In this document: positions 51,443 through 61,108 of the stretch, piece after piece
How the letters are laid out: the number at the start of each line of letters is the position of its first letter
How positions within the stretch are numbered: the stretch's first letter is position 1
NCBI RefSeq assembly: GCF_042655385.1
Contig: NZ_JBHSMA010000014.1
Span: forward strand, 62,001-126,000
Reading direction: 5' to 3'
DNA length: 64,000 bases
Source of the DNA: Larkinella bovis
Lineage (GTDB): Bacteria; Bacteroidota; Bacteroidia; Cytophagales; Spirosomataceae
Made by a program: the position numbers and the translations under genes
The notes under the pieces: generated by a model
The model's database searches: none
Told to the model about the DNA's origin: nothing
Seen by the model: the letters and a program-made list of their open reading frames with translations, nothing else

Positions 51443-54316
51443 ATGCTTCGATTCCGATTGCTTACACCCATCCTTTTTGCGGCCCTGTTCGTGCCGGTTA
51501 CCCAGACCATGGCGCAGTCATCCAAAGCGAAGCCCGTCGCTCAGGATACCGCAAAGGTTGACCGGGACTATGCGCTGGAAGCGACCATGCTGGGCTTTTT
51601 TGCGAAAGATGGCACCCGAAATCCGACCTTAAAGGCCCGAAAAGGCGAGCGGGTACGGATCACGATCACCAACGGGGAGGTGATGACGCACGACATTGCG
51701 CTGGAGAAACTGGGCGTCAAGAGCAAAACCATTCTGGAAAAGGGTTCGAAGGCCAGTATTACGTTTAAAGCCGACCAGAACGATACGTATTTCTGTTCGG
51801 TTCCGGGCCACCGGGCGGCTGGTATGGTCGGAAGTTTCGAAGTAGTGGAGGGAGCCATTGCGACGGCAACCATCGCCGGGCAGGTACCGATGAAAGATGG
51901 ACAACCGCTGAATCTGAATTTCGAAACCGGCACGCTGAAGGACTGGACGGCGACCGGCGATGCGTTCAGTAACCCGGTTTTCAACCAGGACGACCCGTCG
52001 CCGGTGCACGAAAAGGAGATGCACATCGGTTTTGATGGCACGTATTTCCTGAGCAGTGGCGGGACCACGAATTACAAGCAAACCGGTACGCTGACCTCGG
52101 TTCCGTTCAAGGTTACCCAGCCATTTGCGGCTTTTAAAGTGTCGGGCGGAGCGTTGCAGGATACGCGGGTCGAAATTGTACAGGCCAGCACCAACAAGAT
52201 TATTTACCACATAACCGGGCAGGGCCGGGCCACGCTGCAACCCGCCGTGGTGGAACTGCAACCGTATCTGAATCAGGATATTTTCATTCGGATCATCGAT
52301 AACGAAACCGGTATTTCCCAGATCCCGTACATTCCAAACGACAAATGGGCGCACATCAATTTTGACGATTTTCAGTTTTACGCGACCCGTCCGAACTTTC
52401 CGAACGAGCTGAAACAGAAGGATATCATTATTCTGCCCCCGCTGGACCCCGTCCTGAATGCCGGGCTTTCGGGCATCGAAGCGGCCAGGGCAATGACCGC
52501 ACCCAACGGCTTTAAAGTGTCGCTGGCAGCCTCCGAGCCGGATATCGTGAAACCCATTTGCTTTACCATCGACTGGCGTGGCCGGCTTTGGGTGGTGGAG
52601 TCGCACACCTATCCGGTTCCGGCACCGGAAGGGCAGGGACGCGACAGGATTTTTATCTTTGAAGATACCAACGGCGACGGCACGCTCGACAGGAAGAAAG
52701 TCTTTGCCGAAGGCCTGAATCTGGTCAGCGGCATTGAAGTGGGCCTGGGCGGGGTCTGGCTGGGAGCAGCCCCGTATCTTTTGTTTATTCCGGCGGATTT
52801 CAAAACCGACAAACCGACCGGCCCGGCCCAGAAACTGCTCGATGGCTGGGGCACCCAGGACACGCACGAAACCCTGAACAGCCTGCGCTGGGGACCCGAT
52901 GGCTGGCTCTACGGCACCCACGGCGTCTTTACGCACTCGAACGTCGGAAAACCGGGTGCGCCGGATTCGGAGCGGACGAAGATCAACGCGGGTGTATGGC
53001 GGTTTCATCCCACCACGCGGCAGTTCGAAGTTTTCGCCGAAGGAACCAGCAATCCCTGGGGGCTGGACTTCAACGATTACGGCCACGCCTTCATCACGGC
53101 CTGCGTCATTCCGCACATGTACCACATGATTCAGGGCGGACGGTATCAGCGGCAGGCCGGAAAACACTTCAATCCGTACACCTACGACGACATTAAGACC
53201 CACGCCGACCACGTCCACTGGGTGGGCGAGCGTGGGCCCCATGCCGGCAACTTCCGCTCGGCGTCGGCGGGGGGCGGACACGCCCATTCCGGGGCCATGA
53301 TTTACCTCGGGCATAGTTGGCCGCAGGAATACCGCAACGAGATTTTTATGAATAACATCAACGGCGCCCGGCTGAATCACGATCACCCGGAACGGTCCGG
53401 AACCGGGTATAAAGTGACCCATAAACCGGATTTTATGGTCATGAACGATTCGTGGTCGCAGTGGCTGAACATGAAATACGACGCCAGCGGGTCGGTTTTC
53501 GTGATCGACTGGTACGATAAAAATCAGTGCCATAGCTCGAACCCGGATGTGCACGACAAAACAATGGGTCGGATTTTCAAGATTACGCACGAAAACGACA
53601 AGTGGGTGCAGGTTGATCTGGCGAAAGCGTCGGATAGGGAACTGGTCAACTATCAGTTGCACCCGAACGAATGGTATGTACGGCAGGCCCGTTTGCTGTT
53701 GCAGGAACGGGGGCCGAACAAAAAAGTACACAAGGCACTGAAGGAAATCCTGGCGAAAAATCCCGATCCAACCCGCAAACTTCGGGCGCTCTGGGCGTTG
53801 CACGTCACGAACGGGCTGACGGAGAAGGAACTGGCCGACCTGCTGGATAACGAAAGCGAATACGTCCGGAGCTGGGCCATTCAGTTGCTGGCGGAGGACA
53901 AAACCGTATCGCCCGAGACCCTGAAAAAACTGGCGACCCTGGCGCAGAACGATAATTCGGCGCTCGTTCGGCTGTATCTGGCTTCGGCCATGACGCGCCT
54001 GGAACCGGGTCAGCGCTGGGAGGTACTGGAAGCCCTGACGCAGAAAGCCGACGACAAAGACGATCACAACCAGCCGCTGATGGTGTGGTATGCCAGCGAA
54101 CCGCTGGTGGCCATCGACATGAAACGGGCGCTGGAAATGGCCCAGAAGTCGAAAATGCCGAAACAGTTGCCCTATACCATCCAGCGCCTTGGGGCAATCG
54201 GTACCGAAGATTCGAAAAAACTGCTGAAAGAGCTGAATGAGCGTGTCGGGAAGCTGGAACATTCCCACGAAAACCACGAACTCCAGACGCTGATTGCCAA
54301 GACACTAGACGAGTAA
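51443..54316 (+). CDS. Cupredoxin-propeller-HEAT protein (PVC-type dehydrogenase-like)
   Basis: A 957-residue secreted protein. After a signal peptide (MLRFRLLTPILFAALFVPV, to about residue 25) comes a plastocyanin-like domain (residues 45-140) with all type 1 copper ligands: H83, C118, H123 and M128. Next is a jelly-roll-like part (LNFETGTLKDWTATGDA, about 160-320), a beta-propeller like those in membrane-bound dehydrogenase-type proteins (from APNGFKVSLAASEPDIVKPICF, about 355-720), and HEAT-like helices up to the end. No CxxCH heme site is present, unlike many relatives. Likely an oxidoreductase using copper for electron transfer, substrate unknown. It starts at ATG 51443; a GTG at 51410 would put extra residues before the signal. 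Confidence 0.82.
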   Translation: MLRFRLLTPILFAALFVPVTQTMAQSSKAKPVAQDTAKVDRDYALEATMLGFFAKDGTRNPTLKARKGERVRITITNGEVMTHDIALEKLGVKSKTILEKGSKASITFKADQNDTYFCSVPGHRAAGMVGSFEVVEGAIATATIAGQVPMKDGQPLNLNFETGTLKDWTATGDAFSNPVFNQDDPSPVHEKEMHIGFDGTYFLSSGGTTNYKQTGTLTSVPFKVTQPFAAFKVSGGALQDTRVEIVQASTNKIIYHITGQGRATLQPAVVELQPYLNQDIFIRIIDNETGISQIPYIPNDKWAHINFDDFQFYATRPNFPNELKQKDIIILPPLDPVLNAGLSGIEAARAMTAPNGFKVSLAASEPDIVKPICFTIDWRGRLWVVESHTYPVPAPEGQGRDRIFIFEDTNGDGTLDRKKVFAEGLNLVSGIEVGLGGVWLGAAPYLLFIPADFKTDKPTGPAQKLLDGWGTQDTHETLNSLRWGPDGWLYGTHGVFTHSNVGKPGAPDSERTKINAGVWRFHPTTRQFEVFAEGTSNPWGLDFNDYGHAFITACVIPHMYHMIQGGRYQRQAGKHFNPYTYDDIKTHADHVHWVGERGPHAGNFRSASAGGGHAHSGAMIYLGHSWPQEYRNEIFMNNINGARLNHDHPERSGTGYKVTHKPDFMVMNDSWSQWLNMKYDASGSVFVIDWYDKNQCHSSNPDVHDKTMGRIFKITHENDKWVQVDLAKASDRELVNYQLHPNEWYVRQARLLLQERGPNKKVHKALKEILAKNPDPTRKLRALWALHVTNGLTEKELADLLDNESEYVRSWAIQLLAEDKTVSPETLKKLATLAQNDNSALVRLYLASAMTRLEPGQRWEVLEALTQKADDKDDHNQPLMVWYASEPLVAIDMKRALEMAQKSKMPKQLPYTIQRLGAIGTEDSKKLLKELNERVGKLEHSHENHELQTLIAKTLDE

Positions 54317-54365
54317 GTGAGAAGTGGCGGGTGCAGAGGGGTGACGGACCATAGACTATCATAAC

Positions 54366-54440
54366 GATCCAGTATCAAATATCCAGCATCCGGTATCCGG
54401 TATCCAGTATCCAGCATCCAGTATCCAGTATCCAATTCTC
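54366..54440. repeat. One-armed tandem of period-7 repeats (CCAGTAT type)
   Basis: About ten heptamers (CCAGTAT, CCAGCAT, CCGGTAT) run in one direction between the propeller gene and the FG-GAP gene. They use the same unit as the right arm at 23976-24027. No inverted left arm was found, so it may be half of an element. Confidence 0.75.
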
Positions 54441-54462
54441 CATCATTTAACCTTTCATCGCT

Positions 54463-55728
54463 ATGATGACAAAACCAGCTTTTAACGGCCGACTGGGTTT
54501 GAGTGCGTTGCTGCTGTTCGGGTGGATGACGAGCGGATACGGTCAGGAAAAACCGTTGTTCAGGATGCGGCAGCAGATGGCAACGACTCCGGCCACCGCA
54601 AATCCGTCGGGCAAACCGGTGGTACCGTCCAACGATTTCAAAAAGACCAAACTGACCGGCGACTTCATTTCGGAAGGGGTGGCCGTGGCCGACCTGAACA
54701 GGGACGGAAAACTGGACATCATTGCCGGTTATTACTGGTTCGAAGCTCCCCACTGGACCCGGCACGAGATGGCACCTTCCCGTTTGTTCGATCCGCGCAA
54801 GGAATACAGCAACTCGTTTCTGAACCTGGGTATGGACGTCAATCAGGACGGTTGGGACGACGTGGTGATCGTGGATTTTCCGGGCAAACCCGGTTTCTGG
54901 TTCGAAAACCCGAAAAATAAACCCGGAGTGTGGAAAAGACACGTGCTGGCCGATTCGGTCGGGATTGCCAACGAGTCGCCCGGTTTTATCGATATCGACG
55001 GCGATGGTCGGCTGGATATTCTGTGCGGGGATAAAGACAAAAAGCAGATCGTCTGGCTAAAATCTCCCTCCAAACCGGGTGAGACAGAATGGCAACGGTT
55101 TGCCCTAAGCGCCGAGAAGGTACCCGGTACTGAAATTTTCTCGCACGGCATCGGCTACGGCGATGTGGATAAAGATGGATTCAACGATGTGGTCGTTCGG
55201 GAAGGCTGGTTCAAGGGAACGGCGGACAAAAAAGCCGGCAACTGGGTTTTTCAACCGGCGAACCTCGGCGAACCCTGCTCACACATGCAGGTGCTGGACG
55301 TGAACGGCGACGGTAAAAACGATGTCGTCAGCGCGTCGGCGCACGCGCTGGGTATCTGGTGGCACGAGCAGATTACCGACGAAACCGGCAAAATCAACTT
55401 CAAAACCCATTTGATGAGCAACATCACCGCCCAGACGCATTCCTCCCTCATGGCCGATCTGAACGGCGACGGTCGGAAGGATTACATCACCGGCAAGCGG
55501 TTTCTGGCGCATCATGGTCGCGACCCCGGCGACAGCGATCCGGCCCTTCTGTTGTGGTATGAATTTACGCCCGGCAAAGAACCGTATTTTAAAGAACACG
55601 TCATTGACAATGATTCGGGCGCGGGACTGAACATCACGGTGCAGGACATGAACGGCGATAAAAAACCGGATATCATCATTGCCAATAAAAACGGCGTTTT
55701 CCTCTTCGAGAATAAGGTAACGAACTAG
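54463..55728 (+). CDS. Secreted FG-GAP/VCBS repeat protein
   Basis: A 421-residue protein with a signal peptide (to about residue 27) and seven calcium-loop-type FG-GAP repeats, such as DLNRDGKLDIIAGYY, DVNQDGWDDVVIVDF, DIDGDGRLDILCGD, DVDKDGFNDVVV, DVNGDGKNDVVSASA, DLNGDGRKDYITG and DMNGDKKPDIIIA. It should fold as a seven-bladed propeller. Binding rather than catalysis is likely. It follows the cupredoxin-propeller gene after 146 bases with a heptamer tract between, and they may work together on the same substrate. Confidence 0.85.
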   Translation: MMTKPAFNGRLGLSALLLFGWMTSGYGQEKPLFRMRQQMATTPATANPSGKPVVPSNDFKKTKLTGDFISEGVAVADLNRDGKLDIIAGYYWFEAPHWTRHEMAPSRLFDPRKEYSNSFLNLGMDVNQDGWDDVVIVDFPGKPGFWFENPKNKPGVWKRHVLADSVGIANESPGFIDIDGDGRLDILCGDKDKKQIVWLKSPSKPGETEWQRFALSAEKVPGTEIFSHGIGYGDVDKDGFNDVVVREGWFKGTADKKAGNWVFQPANLGEPCSHMQVLDVNGDGKNDVVSASAHALGIWWHEQITDETGKINFKTHLMSNITAQTHSSLMADLNGDGRKDYITGKRFLAHHGRDPGDSDPALLLWYEFTPGKEPYFKEHVIDNDSGAGLNITVQDMNGDKKPDIIIANKNGVFLFENKVTN

Positions 55729-55859
55729 CGGGTTTCAATGGCCGGAAAAGCAGGGATTTTCAGCGCCTGTTTTTTGGTTTCGTTGGGTGCGCAGGGCCGA
55801 CCGGTTGCGGCAGTCCTGTCGATCATTTTTCGAACCTTTTAAAAAAACGCCCGCTTTGG

Positions 55860-58358
55860 TCAGGCTTCGGAAATGGGCAGAAAAACGCTGAAGGTGGACC
55901 CCAGGCCGGGCTGGCTGCTGGCCGTGATGGCACCGCCATGGTTGGTCGCAACTTTCTCGCAAATGGCCAGGCCGACTCCTGTACCCGAAAATTCGCTCCG
56001 GGTGTGCAGCCGCTGGAACACCTGAAAAATCCGGTCAATGTATTTGTCGTCAAATCCGATTCCGTTGTCGGCCACGTTGATGCGGTGGTAGGAGGGGGCA
56101 ATGCGGGTCGGTTTTATGGTCGGTGGCAAATGAGCCATCGCGATGGTTTGGCAGTCGATCCGGATAACCGGACTAATGTTGGGACGCAGGAATTTGAGCG
56201 CATTGCTGAGCAGGTTCTGAAAAAGTTGTTCCAGCTGTGACGAATCCCCCTGAATGGTTGGTAATGGCCCCAGCGTCACCTGCGCGCCCGTTTCCTGAAT
56301 GCGCAGTTCCAGATCCGTTAAAACCGTATGAATCACCTGCTGCAGCGAAACGGCTTCCGTCGTATCCTGCTGGGTAGAAATCCGGGAGAACGTCAGCAAA
56401 TCCTTGATCAGCATCGACATCCGACTGGCGGCCGCCTGCATCCGGTCGAGGTAATTGGCTCCTTCGCCCAGTTGCGTCAGGTACTGCGTTTTGAGTAAAT
56501 CGCCGAATTGCTGCACCTTGCGCAGCGGTTCCTGCAAGTCGTGGCTGGCGATGTAGGCAAACTGTTGCAGGTTTTCGTTGGAGCGCAGCAGCAGGGCGTT
56601 GGATTCGGCCAGTTCTTCGTTGGTGGTAGCCAGTTCTTCGTTCATGGCGGCCAGTTCCTCGGTGCGCTCCTGAACCTGCTGTTCGAGTGCCAGTTGAATA
56701 TTTCGTTGTTCCGTGATGTCCTGCGCGGTGCCGCTCAGAACGGCTGGCTGACCAGCGGAATCGTAGAAGACCTGTGCCTGGGCGTGGATGAGTCGAATTT
56801 GCCCGGTCTGCCGGTTGATGATGGGATGCTCGTTCTCGTACCGCCCGGACGAACCCGGCTGAATGACCGCCGAAATGGCGTCGGCGACCTGCTGCCGGAA
56901 TTCGTCGGGAAGCGGGTTGTAGGCTTCGTCCATGCTTTTGGTATCTTCGGAAAAGCCCAGCCACTTCATAAACCGCTCCGAATACGTGAAAATGCCGGTT
57001 TTGACATCCATGCTCCAGGTTGCCAGTTCGGCCAGTTCGATGGCCCCCCGCAGCCGCGCTTCGGCTTCTTCGACTTTCTGCCGGGCCAGTACCTGCTCGG
57101 TGCTCTCCGTGGCCGTGACCATGATCCCGTAAATGATGCCTGCTGTATTTCGTAACGCTTTGTAAATGAAGTTAAAATAGCCCGTATACGGTTTTCCGGA
57201 GCGAACAAGGTTCAGCTTTTCTTCCGGCTGGTAGGCGGTTTCGCCGGTGGCATACACCTGCCGGATCTGCCCCAGCAGTGAACTGGAAACCAGCTCCGGC
57301 AGGGCCTGCTGAAAAGGCAGACCAATAATCGACGTATCCTTGCCGAGCATTTCCAGCATGTTCTCGTTGATGGTTCGGACCTCCATTTGTTCGCCCACGA
57401 AAACAACTTTGGCAACCGGCGAATTGAAGAACACGTTGCGGGAAAACAACTCACTTTCTTCCAGTTGCTGGCGAATGGCCGCCTGGTCATTGACTTCCTG
57501 GCACAGGATCATAACCCCGGTAATCGAGCCATCCTGTTCTTTGAAAGGCTGATAAATGAGATTCAGAAACCCTTCTTCCCGCCCGCTGTTCTTCAGCACG
57601 GAATACCGATAGTCATAAACGTACTCCGGTTCACCGGTGGCCCGGACGCGATCCAGCACCGGGCGAACGGATTCCTGGGTTTCGGGAAGGACACTGAACA
57701 GCGGTTTGCCCATCAGTTCATCGGGATGACGACCTACCAGGCGCGCATAGGCCTGATTTACCACTTCCACGTTCAGGTCCTGGCCGTCCAGAACAAGAAT
57801 ACCAATGGAGGCATTGTATACCAGGTTCTGAAACCTTCGTTGGGAGATTTGTAACTGCTTGATGGTGTTCACGTTCCGGGTGGTTTCCGCACAAGTGACC
57901 AGAACACCGTAAATGTCACCCCTGTCGCCGTAGGCGGGACTGTAGCTGAAGGTCCAATAGATATTTTCGAGTTGACCATTCCGGTAAAACGGCACAAGCT
58001 GATCTTCGAACCAGACGGGTTCGCCGGTTGTCATGACCTGCGTGATTAAAGGGCCGATAAAATCCCAGATTTCGGCCCATACCTCAGCCCCCGGTTTTCC
58101 GAGTGCCGGATGTTTTCCGGACGTGCCCAGACTGGGGCGAAAAGCATCGTTATAAAAACAGAGCAGATCGTTCCCCCAGAAAAGAAACATCGGAAAAGCG
58201 GAGTGCAGCAAAATGCCCAGCGTAGTCTGCAAGCTCTGGGGCCATTCGGAGGGAGCGCCGATGGACGTCTGGGACCAATCATGATTACGGGTGAGTTCAC
58301 CCATTTCACCACCTCCCTGCAAAAAGGGATAATTGTTGTTCGAGGTAACTTTCTTCAC
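55860..58358 (-). CDS. Multi-PAS sensor histidine kinase
   Basis: An 832-residue cytoplasmic histidine kinase without membrane helices. It holds an N-terminal GAF/PAS-like part (about 20-150), further PAS domains (about 170-300, 300-420 and 425-560), a coiled linker rich in EELATTNEELAES, then HisKA with phospho-acceptor H606 in FAYIASHDLQEPL, and an HATPase domain with N box near residue 717, DNGIGFDD at 764 and GTGVGLAI at 792. No response regulator is next to it, so the partner is unknown. TACTTTTA just upstream (58361-58368) is one mismatch from a -7 element. Confidence 0.92.
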   Translation of the reverse strand: MKKVTSNNNYPFLQGGGEMGELTRNHDWSQTSIGAPSEWPQSLQTTLGILLHSAFPMFLFWGNDLLCFYNDAFRPSLGTSGKHPALGKPGAEVWAEIWDFIGPLITQVMTTGEPVWFEDQLVPFYRNGQLENIYWTFSYSPAYGDRGDIYGVLVTCAETTRNVNTIKQLQISQRRFQNLVYNASIGILVLDGQDLNVEVVNQAYARLVGRHPDELMGKPLFSVLPETQESVRPVLDRVRATGEPEYVYDYRYSVLKNSGREEGFLNLIYQPFKEQDGSITGVMILCQEVNDQAAIRQQLEESELFSRNVFFNSPVAKVVFVGEQMEVRTINENMLEMLGKDTSIIGLPFQQALPELVSSSLLGQIRQVYATGETAYQPEEKLNLVRSGKPYTGYFNFIYKALRNTAGIIYGIMVTATESTEQVLARQKVEEAEARLRGAIELAELATWSMDVKTGIFTYSERFMKWLGFSEDTKSMDEAYNPLPDEFRQQVADAISAVIQPGSSGRYENEHPIINRQTGQIRLIHAQAQVFYDSAGQPAVLSGTAQDITEQRNIQLALEQQVQERTEELAAMNEELATTNEELAESNALLLRSNENLQQFAYIASHDLQEPLRKVQQFGDLLKTQYLTQLGEGANYLDRMQAAASRMSMLIKDLLTFSRISTQQDTTEAVSLQQVIHTVLTDLELRIQETGAQVTLGPLPTIQGDSSQLEQLFQNLLSNALKFLRPNISPVIRIDCQTIAMAHLPPTIKPTRIAPSYHRINVADNGIGFDDKYIDRIFQVFQRLHTRSEFSGTGVGLAICEKVATNHGGAITASSQPGLGSTFSVFLPISEA

Positions 58359-58461
58359 CGGTTAAAAGTAAGGCCCTGCTAAAATAGTTATTTTCTTTAT
58401 TGGTACACGGCATTTTTAGTTTACAACCGCAACCCGGGCTGTAAAACCGTTGAAGCAGGAC

Positions 58462-58469
58462 TATCTTTG
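58462..58469 (+). promoter_or_regulatory. Probable -7 element for the YdcF-type gene
   Basis: TATCTTTG is an exact TAnnTTTG match. The leader to the ATG at 58577 would be about 100 bases. Confidence 0.4.
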
Positions 58470-58576
58470 CGCTCCGGGAAATGGGTTTTCGGTTATAAAC
58501 ATGAGGATCGTGGTTTATTGGAAAAGTGCTAAAACCGACCGTGCCAACTCCTGGATAGCTCCTTTGCCGAAATTTT

Positions 58577-59245
58577 ATGAATTCAATGACACCATCCGTT
58601 CTCCAATGGGCGAAAACGCTCTGGGACTATCACCGGCTTAATCAGCCCCTTCAACCCGCCGACGCGATTCTGGTCCTTTGCAGTTACGACAAGCGGGTGG
58701 CCGAGCGGGCTGCGCAACTCTGGCTGGCGGGCTGGGCCCCGTTGCTGATTTTTTCCGGTGGCCTGGGCGTCATTACCCGCACGATGTGGCGTGAACCCGA
58801 AGCCGATCAGTTTGCCCGCATTGCCCGGGAGATGGGTGTTCCGGCGGAGGCCATTCTGATCGAAAACCGGTCTACAAATACCGGGGAAAATGTGCTTTTT
58901 ACGCGGCAAATGCTGGCCGAACAGCATCTGGATCCTGCCACGTTCCTGCTGGTACAAAAACCGTATATGGAACGCCGAAGTCTGGCTACGTTCCGGAAAG
59001 TCTGGCCCGAAAAACCGGTTCGGGTAACTTCCCCGCAGGCCTCCTTCGAGGAGTACCTCGATCCGTTTTCCAACCCGGATCTGTCACCGGAACAGGTGAT
59101 TAATAGTATGGTGGGCGATTTGCAGCGGATTCGGGAATACCCCCGAAAAGGGTTTCAGATTCCGCAGGAAATTCCCCCTGCCGTTTGGGCGGCTTTTGAA
59201 GCCCTGGTTGCTGCGGGCTTCGATCAGCACCTGATTAAAAGCTGA
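58577..59245 (+). CDS. YdcF family protein (DUF218)
   Basis: A 222-residue protein of the YdcF/DUF218 family. It shows PADAILVLCSYDKRVAERAAQLWLAGWAPLLIFSGG at about residues 27-63 and the conserved ENRSTNTGENVLFTRQML near 97-114, followed by QKPYMERRSLATF. E. coli YdcF binds S-adenosylmethionine; other members act in cell wall or vancomycin resistance. No membrane segment is seen here, so it is probably cytoplasmic. A single-gene transcript, followed by a hairpin. Confidence 0.88.
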   Translation: MNSMTPSVLQWAKTLWDYHRLNQPLQPADAILVLCSYDKRVAERAAQLWLAGWAPLLIFSGGLGVITRTMWREPEADQFARIAREMGVPAEAILIENRSTNTGENVLFTRQMLAEQHLDPATFLLVQKPYMERRSLATFRKVWPEKPVRVTSPQASFEEYLDPFSNPDLSPEQVINSMVGDLQRIREYPRKGFQIPQEIPPAVWAAFEALVAAGFDQHLIKS

Positions 59246-59341
59246 TTTGGCGGTTTTAATTCCGTCGCCCAAACCGGCCATTCTACCCAAAAAAGCCCGA
59301 TTCGGTAACGTTGCTTTTTCCGGCGAAATTTTCGAGGCCCC

Positions 59342-59376
59342 GTCAAGCCTTCTTAAGATAGATAAGAAGGCTTGAC
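59342..59376. terminator. Hairpin between the YdcF and DUF1801 genes
   Basis: A perfect 14-base stem (59342-59355 and 59363-59376) with a seven-base loop lies between the two converging genes. There is no U tract, so termination is likely but not certain. Confidence 0.6.
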
Positions 59377-59453
59377 AGGCCCGGCGGTTTCGTCGGTTTT
59401 GTTTTTGAGCGGTGGCTCTCAAAAGAATGGCTACCCGATCAAACGGTTCGTTT

Positions 59454-59831
59454 TTACGCTTTTTTTGGTTTAGCCCGCTCCTGATTCTCCTTCACGCGGA
59501 ACTTTACCAGGCGCGTGATCAAATCCAGCGGCATGGGTTTATCCAGCGGAAACTGGACGGAACCTTTGCCGGTTTTATAGGCCGACAATTCCGCCCTGAA
59601 AGCTTCGTGGCCGGTGGGTGTGGCGTAAAAGCCGATGTGATTCCTGAATCCGGCGAAGTAAACGAGGGGATTTTTGTTCAGCCTGAACGCGGGCATGGCG
59701 TAGCTGATCGCTTCTTCGGCTTCCGGAGCTGCGGCTTTGATCGTTGCCCGAACCTGCTCCAGAATATTCTGCACGTCTTCGGGAAAATCGGCAATGTATT
59801 CATCCACACTGGCCGGTTTCGGGTTGGTCAT
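59454..59831 (-). CDS. DUF1801 family protein (YdhG-like)
   Basis: A 125-residue protein with the DUF1801 pattern: PASVDEYIADFPEDVQNILEQVRATIKAAAPEAEEAISYAMPAF, then FAGFRNHIGFYATPTG. The fold is known from the YdhG/YjdI iron-chaperone-like group; its function is poorly defined. The ATG at 59831 is chosen since the longer frame runs into the P450 gene. It is the last gene of the FAAL-ACP-P450 run, 29 bases after the P450, but may not share its function. Confidence 0.87.
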   Translation of the reverse strand: MTNPKPASVDEYIADFPEDVQNILEQVRATIKAAAPEAEEAISYAMPAFRLNKNPLVYFAGFRNHIGFYATPTGHEAFRAELSAYKTGKGSVQFPLDKPMPLDLITRLVKFRVKENQERAKPKKA

Positions 59832-59860
59832 AGGGAATTGGTTTTCCAATGAATATTGAT

Positions 59861-61108
59861 TCAAATCCGCACCGTTGGCAACGTGCCGAATCCACGCAGC
59901 AGCAGATTCCGACGTTGGACCGCCCGTGGCAGATCGGCGCGAAGGTCGGGGAACTGGTCTAACAGAACCTGAAACGCCTGCATACCCTGCATCCGGGCAA
60001 GGCTGGCACCGAGGCAAAAATGAGAACCGTAGCCAAAAGCTAGGTGTTTATTTTTCGAACGGGTTATGTCCAGCCGGTCGGAATTTTCGAACTGCTGCTC
60101 GTCACGCCCGGCGGATCCCAGGCAGACGTAAAGCTGCTCGCCAGCCCGGATCAGTCGCCCCGAAACTTCAGCATCTTCCAGGGCAATGCGGGAGGTAATC
60201 TGAACGGGGCCGTCGTAACGCAGCATTTCCTCCACCGCCGGTTTCAGGAGTTCCCGGTGTTGTTGCAGCAGGGCCATTTGGTCGGGAAACGCCGTTAAGG
60301 CCGCAAAACCGTTGCCGATCAGGTTGCGGGTGGTTTCTTCACCGGCCACAAACAGATTGGCAATCAATGAGATCAGGTCATCACGGTCGATGGGCTGGCC
60401 GTCGGCGCTTCGTTGCTGTAACAGTTTTCCAATCAGGGTGTTGGCTGGTTTTTGTTCGTGGGCTTTAAGGCATTCGTCCACAAACGCCAGAAAATCGGCG
60501 GCTGCCTGGTTGATTTCCAGCATTTCGGCCCGCGACAACATCGGCTCAAAAATCGTTGCCAGTCGTTCTCCCCAGTATTTGAGTTCTTCGAGATGCGTTT
60601 CGGGAAAGCCCATCAACCGTGAAATGACCATGACCGGCAGCGGTTTGGCAAAATCATCGATGAGGTCAATGGCGGTTTTCTGGGCCATTTGCCCGGCGAG
60701 TTCCGTTACAACCGCCTGAACATTTTCGACGAACTGGAGCGTCGGCCAGATTTTCATGACAATTTCCCGGGTCCGGCCGTGCATCGGTCGGCGCAGGTAG
60801 AGCAGCCAGTTGTACGACGCCCGGTAGGTATCATACAAATCGATTACCGCACCGTCGACCTCCAGCGTCTTGTACCGGAAATACGACGGCATATCAATGA
60901 CATCGAAACGCTTGTCCATCAAAACCGTACAGACATCGGCGTAGCGCGTCACCACCCAGTCGCCGGTTTTTAGCTGATGAACCGGACCCAGTTCCCGCAG
61001 CGCCTGGTACATCGGGTAGGGGTTGATGCGATTCGCCGGAGAAAAAGGGGCCCAGAGCGCCGATAAGCCTTTGCCCATCAGCGTACCTTGGGAAGCAGGT
61101 GCGTTCAT
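59861..61108 (-). CDS. Cytochrome P450
   Basis: A 415-residue soluble bacterial P450. The heme cysteine is C365 in FGYGSHFCLGA, the I-helix oxygen motif is AGEETT at residues 255-260, and the ExxR pair is E294/R297 in EEMLRYDG. There is no membrane anchor, so it should rely on a ferredoxin system not encoded in the window. Its ATG overlaps the stop of an acyl carrier protein gene, and a fatty-acyl-AMP ligase is next, so it may hydroxylate an ACP-bound acyl chain, as in P450 BioI-type systems. The substrate is inferred. Confidence 0.95.
   Translation of the reverse strand: MNAPASQGTLMGKGLSALWAPFSPANRINPYPMYQALRELGPVHQLKTGDWVVTRYADVCTVLMDKRFDVIDMPSYFRYKTLEVDGAVIDLYDTYRASYNWLLYLRRPMHGRTREIVMKIWPTLQFVENVQAVVTELAGQMAQKTAIDLIDDFAKPLPVMVISRLMGFPETHLEELKYWGERLATIFEPMLSRAEMLEINQAAADFLAFVDECLKAHEQKPANTLIGKLLQQRSADGQPIDRDDLISLIANLFVAGEETTRNLIGNGFAALTAFPDQMALLQQHRELLKPAVEEMLRYDGPVQITSRIALEDAEVSGRLIRAGEQLYVCLGSAGRDEQQFENSDRLDITRSKNKHLAFGYGSHFCLGASLARMQGMQAFQVLLDQFPDLRADLPRAVQRRNLLLRGFGTLPTVRI

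Noticed and set aside
53520..53560. Possible heme-binding site near the Cys-His of the propeller protein
   Set aside because: The sequence is NQCHSSNPDVHD, which has no CxxCH; no such motif exists anywhere in the protein.
51629..54277. 882-codon open frame on the minus strand
   Set aside because: It lies wholly opposite the cupredoxin-propeller gene, whose motifs are convincing. The antisense translation shows no family motif and arises from codon bias in GC-rich coding DNA.
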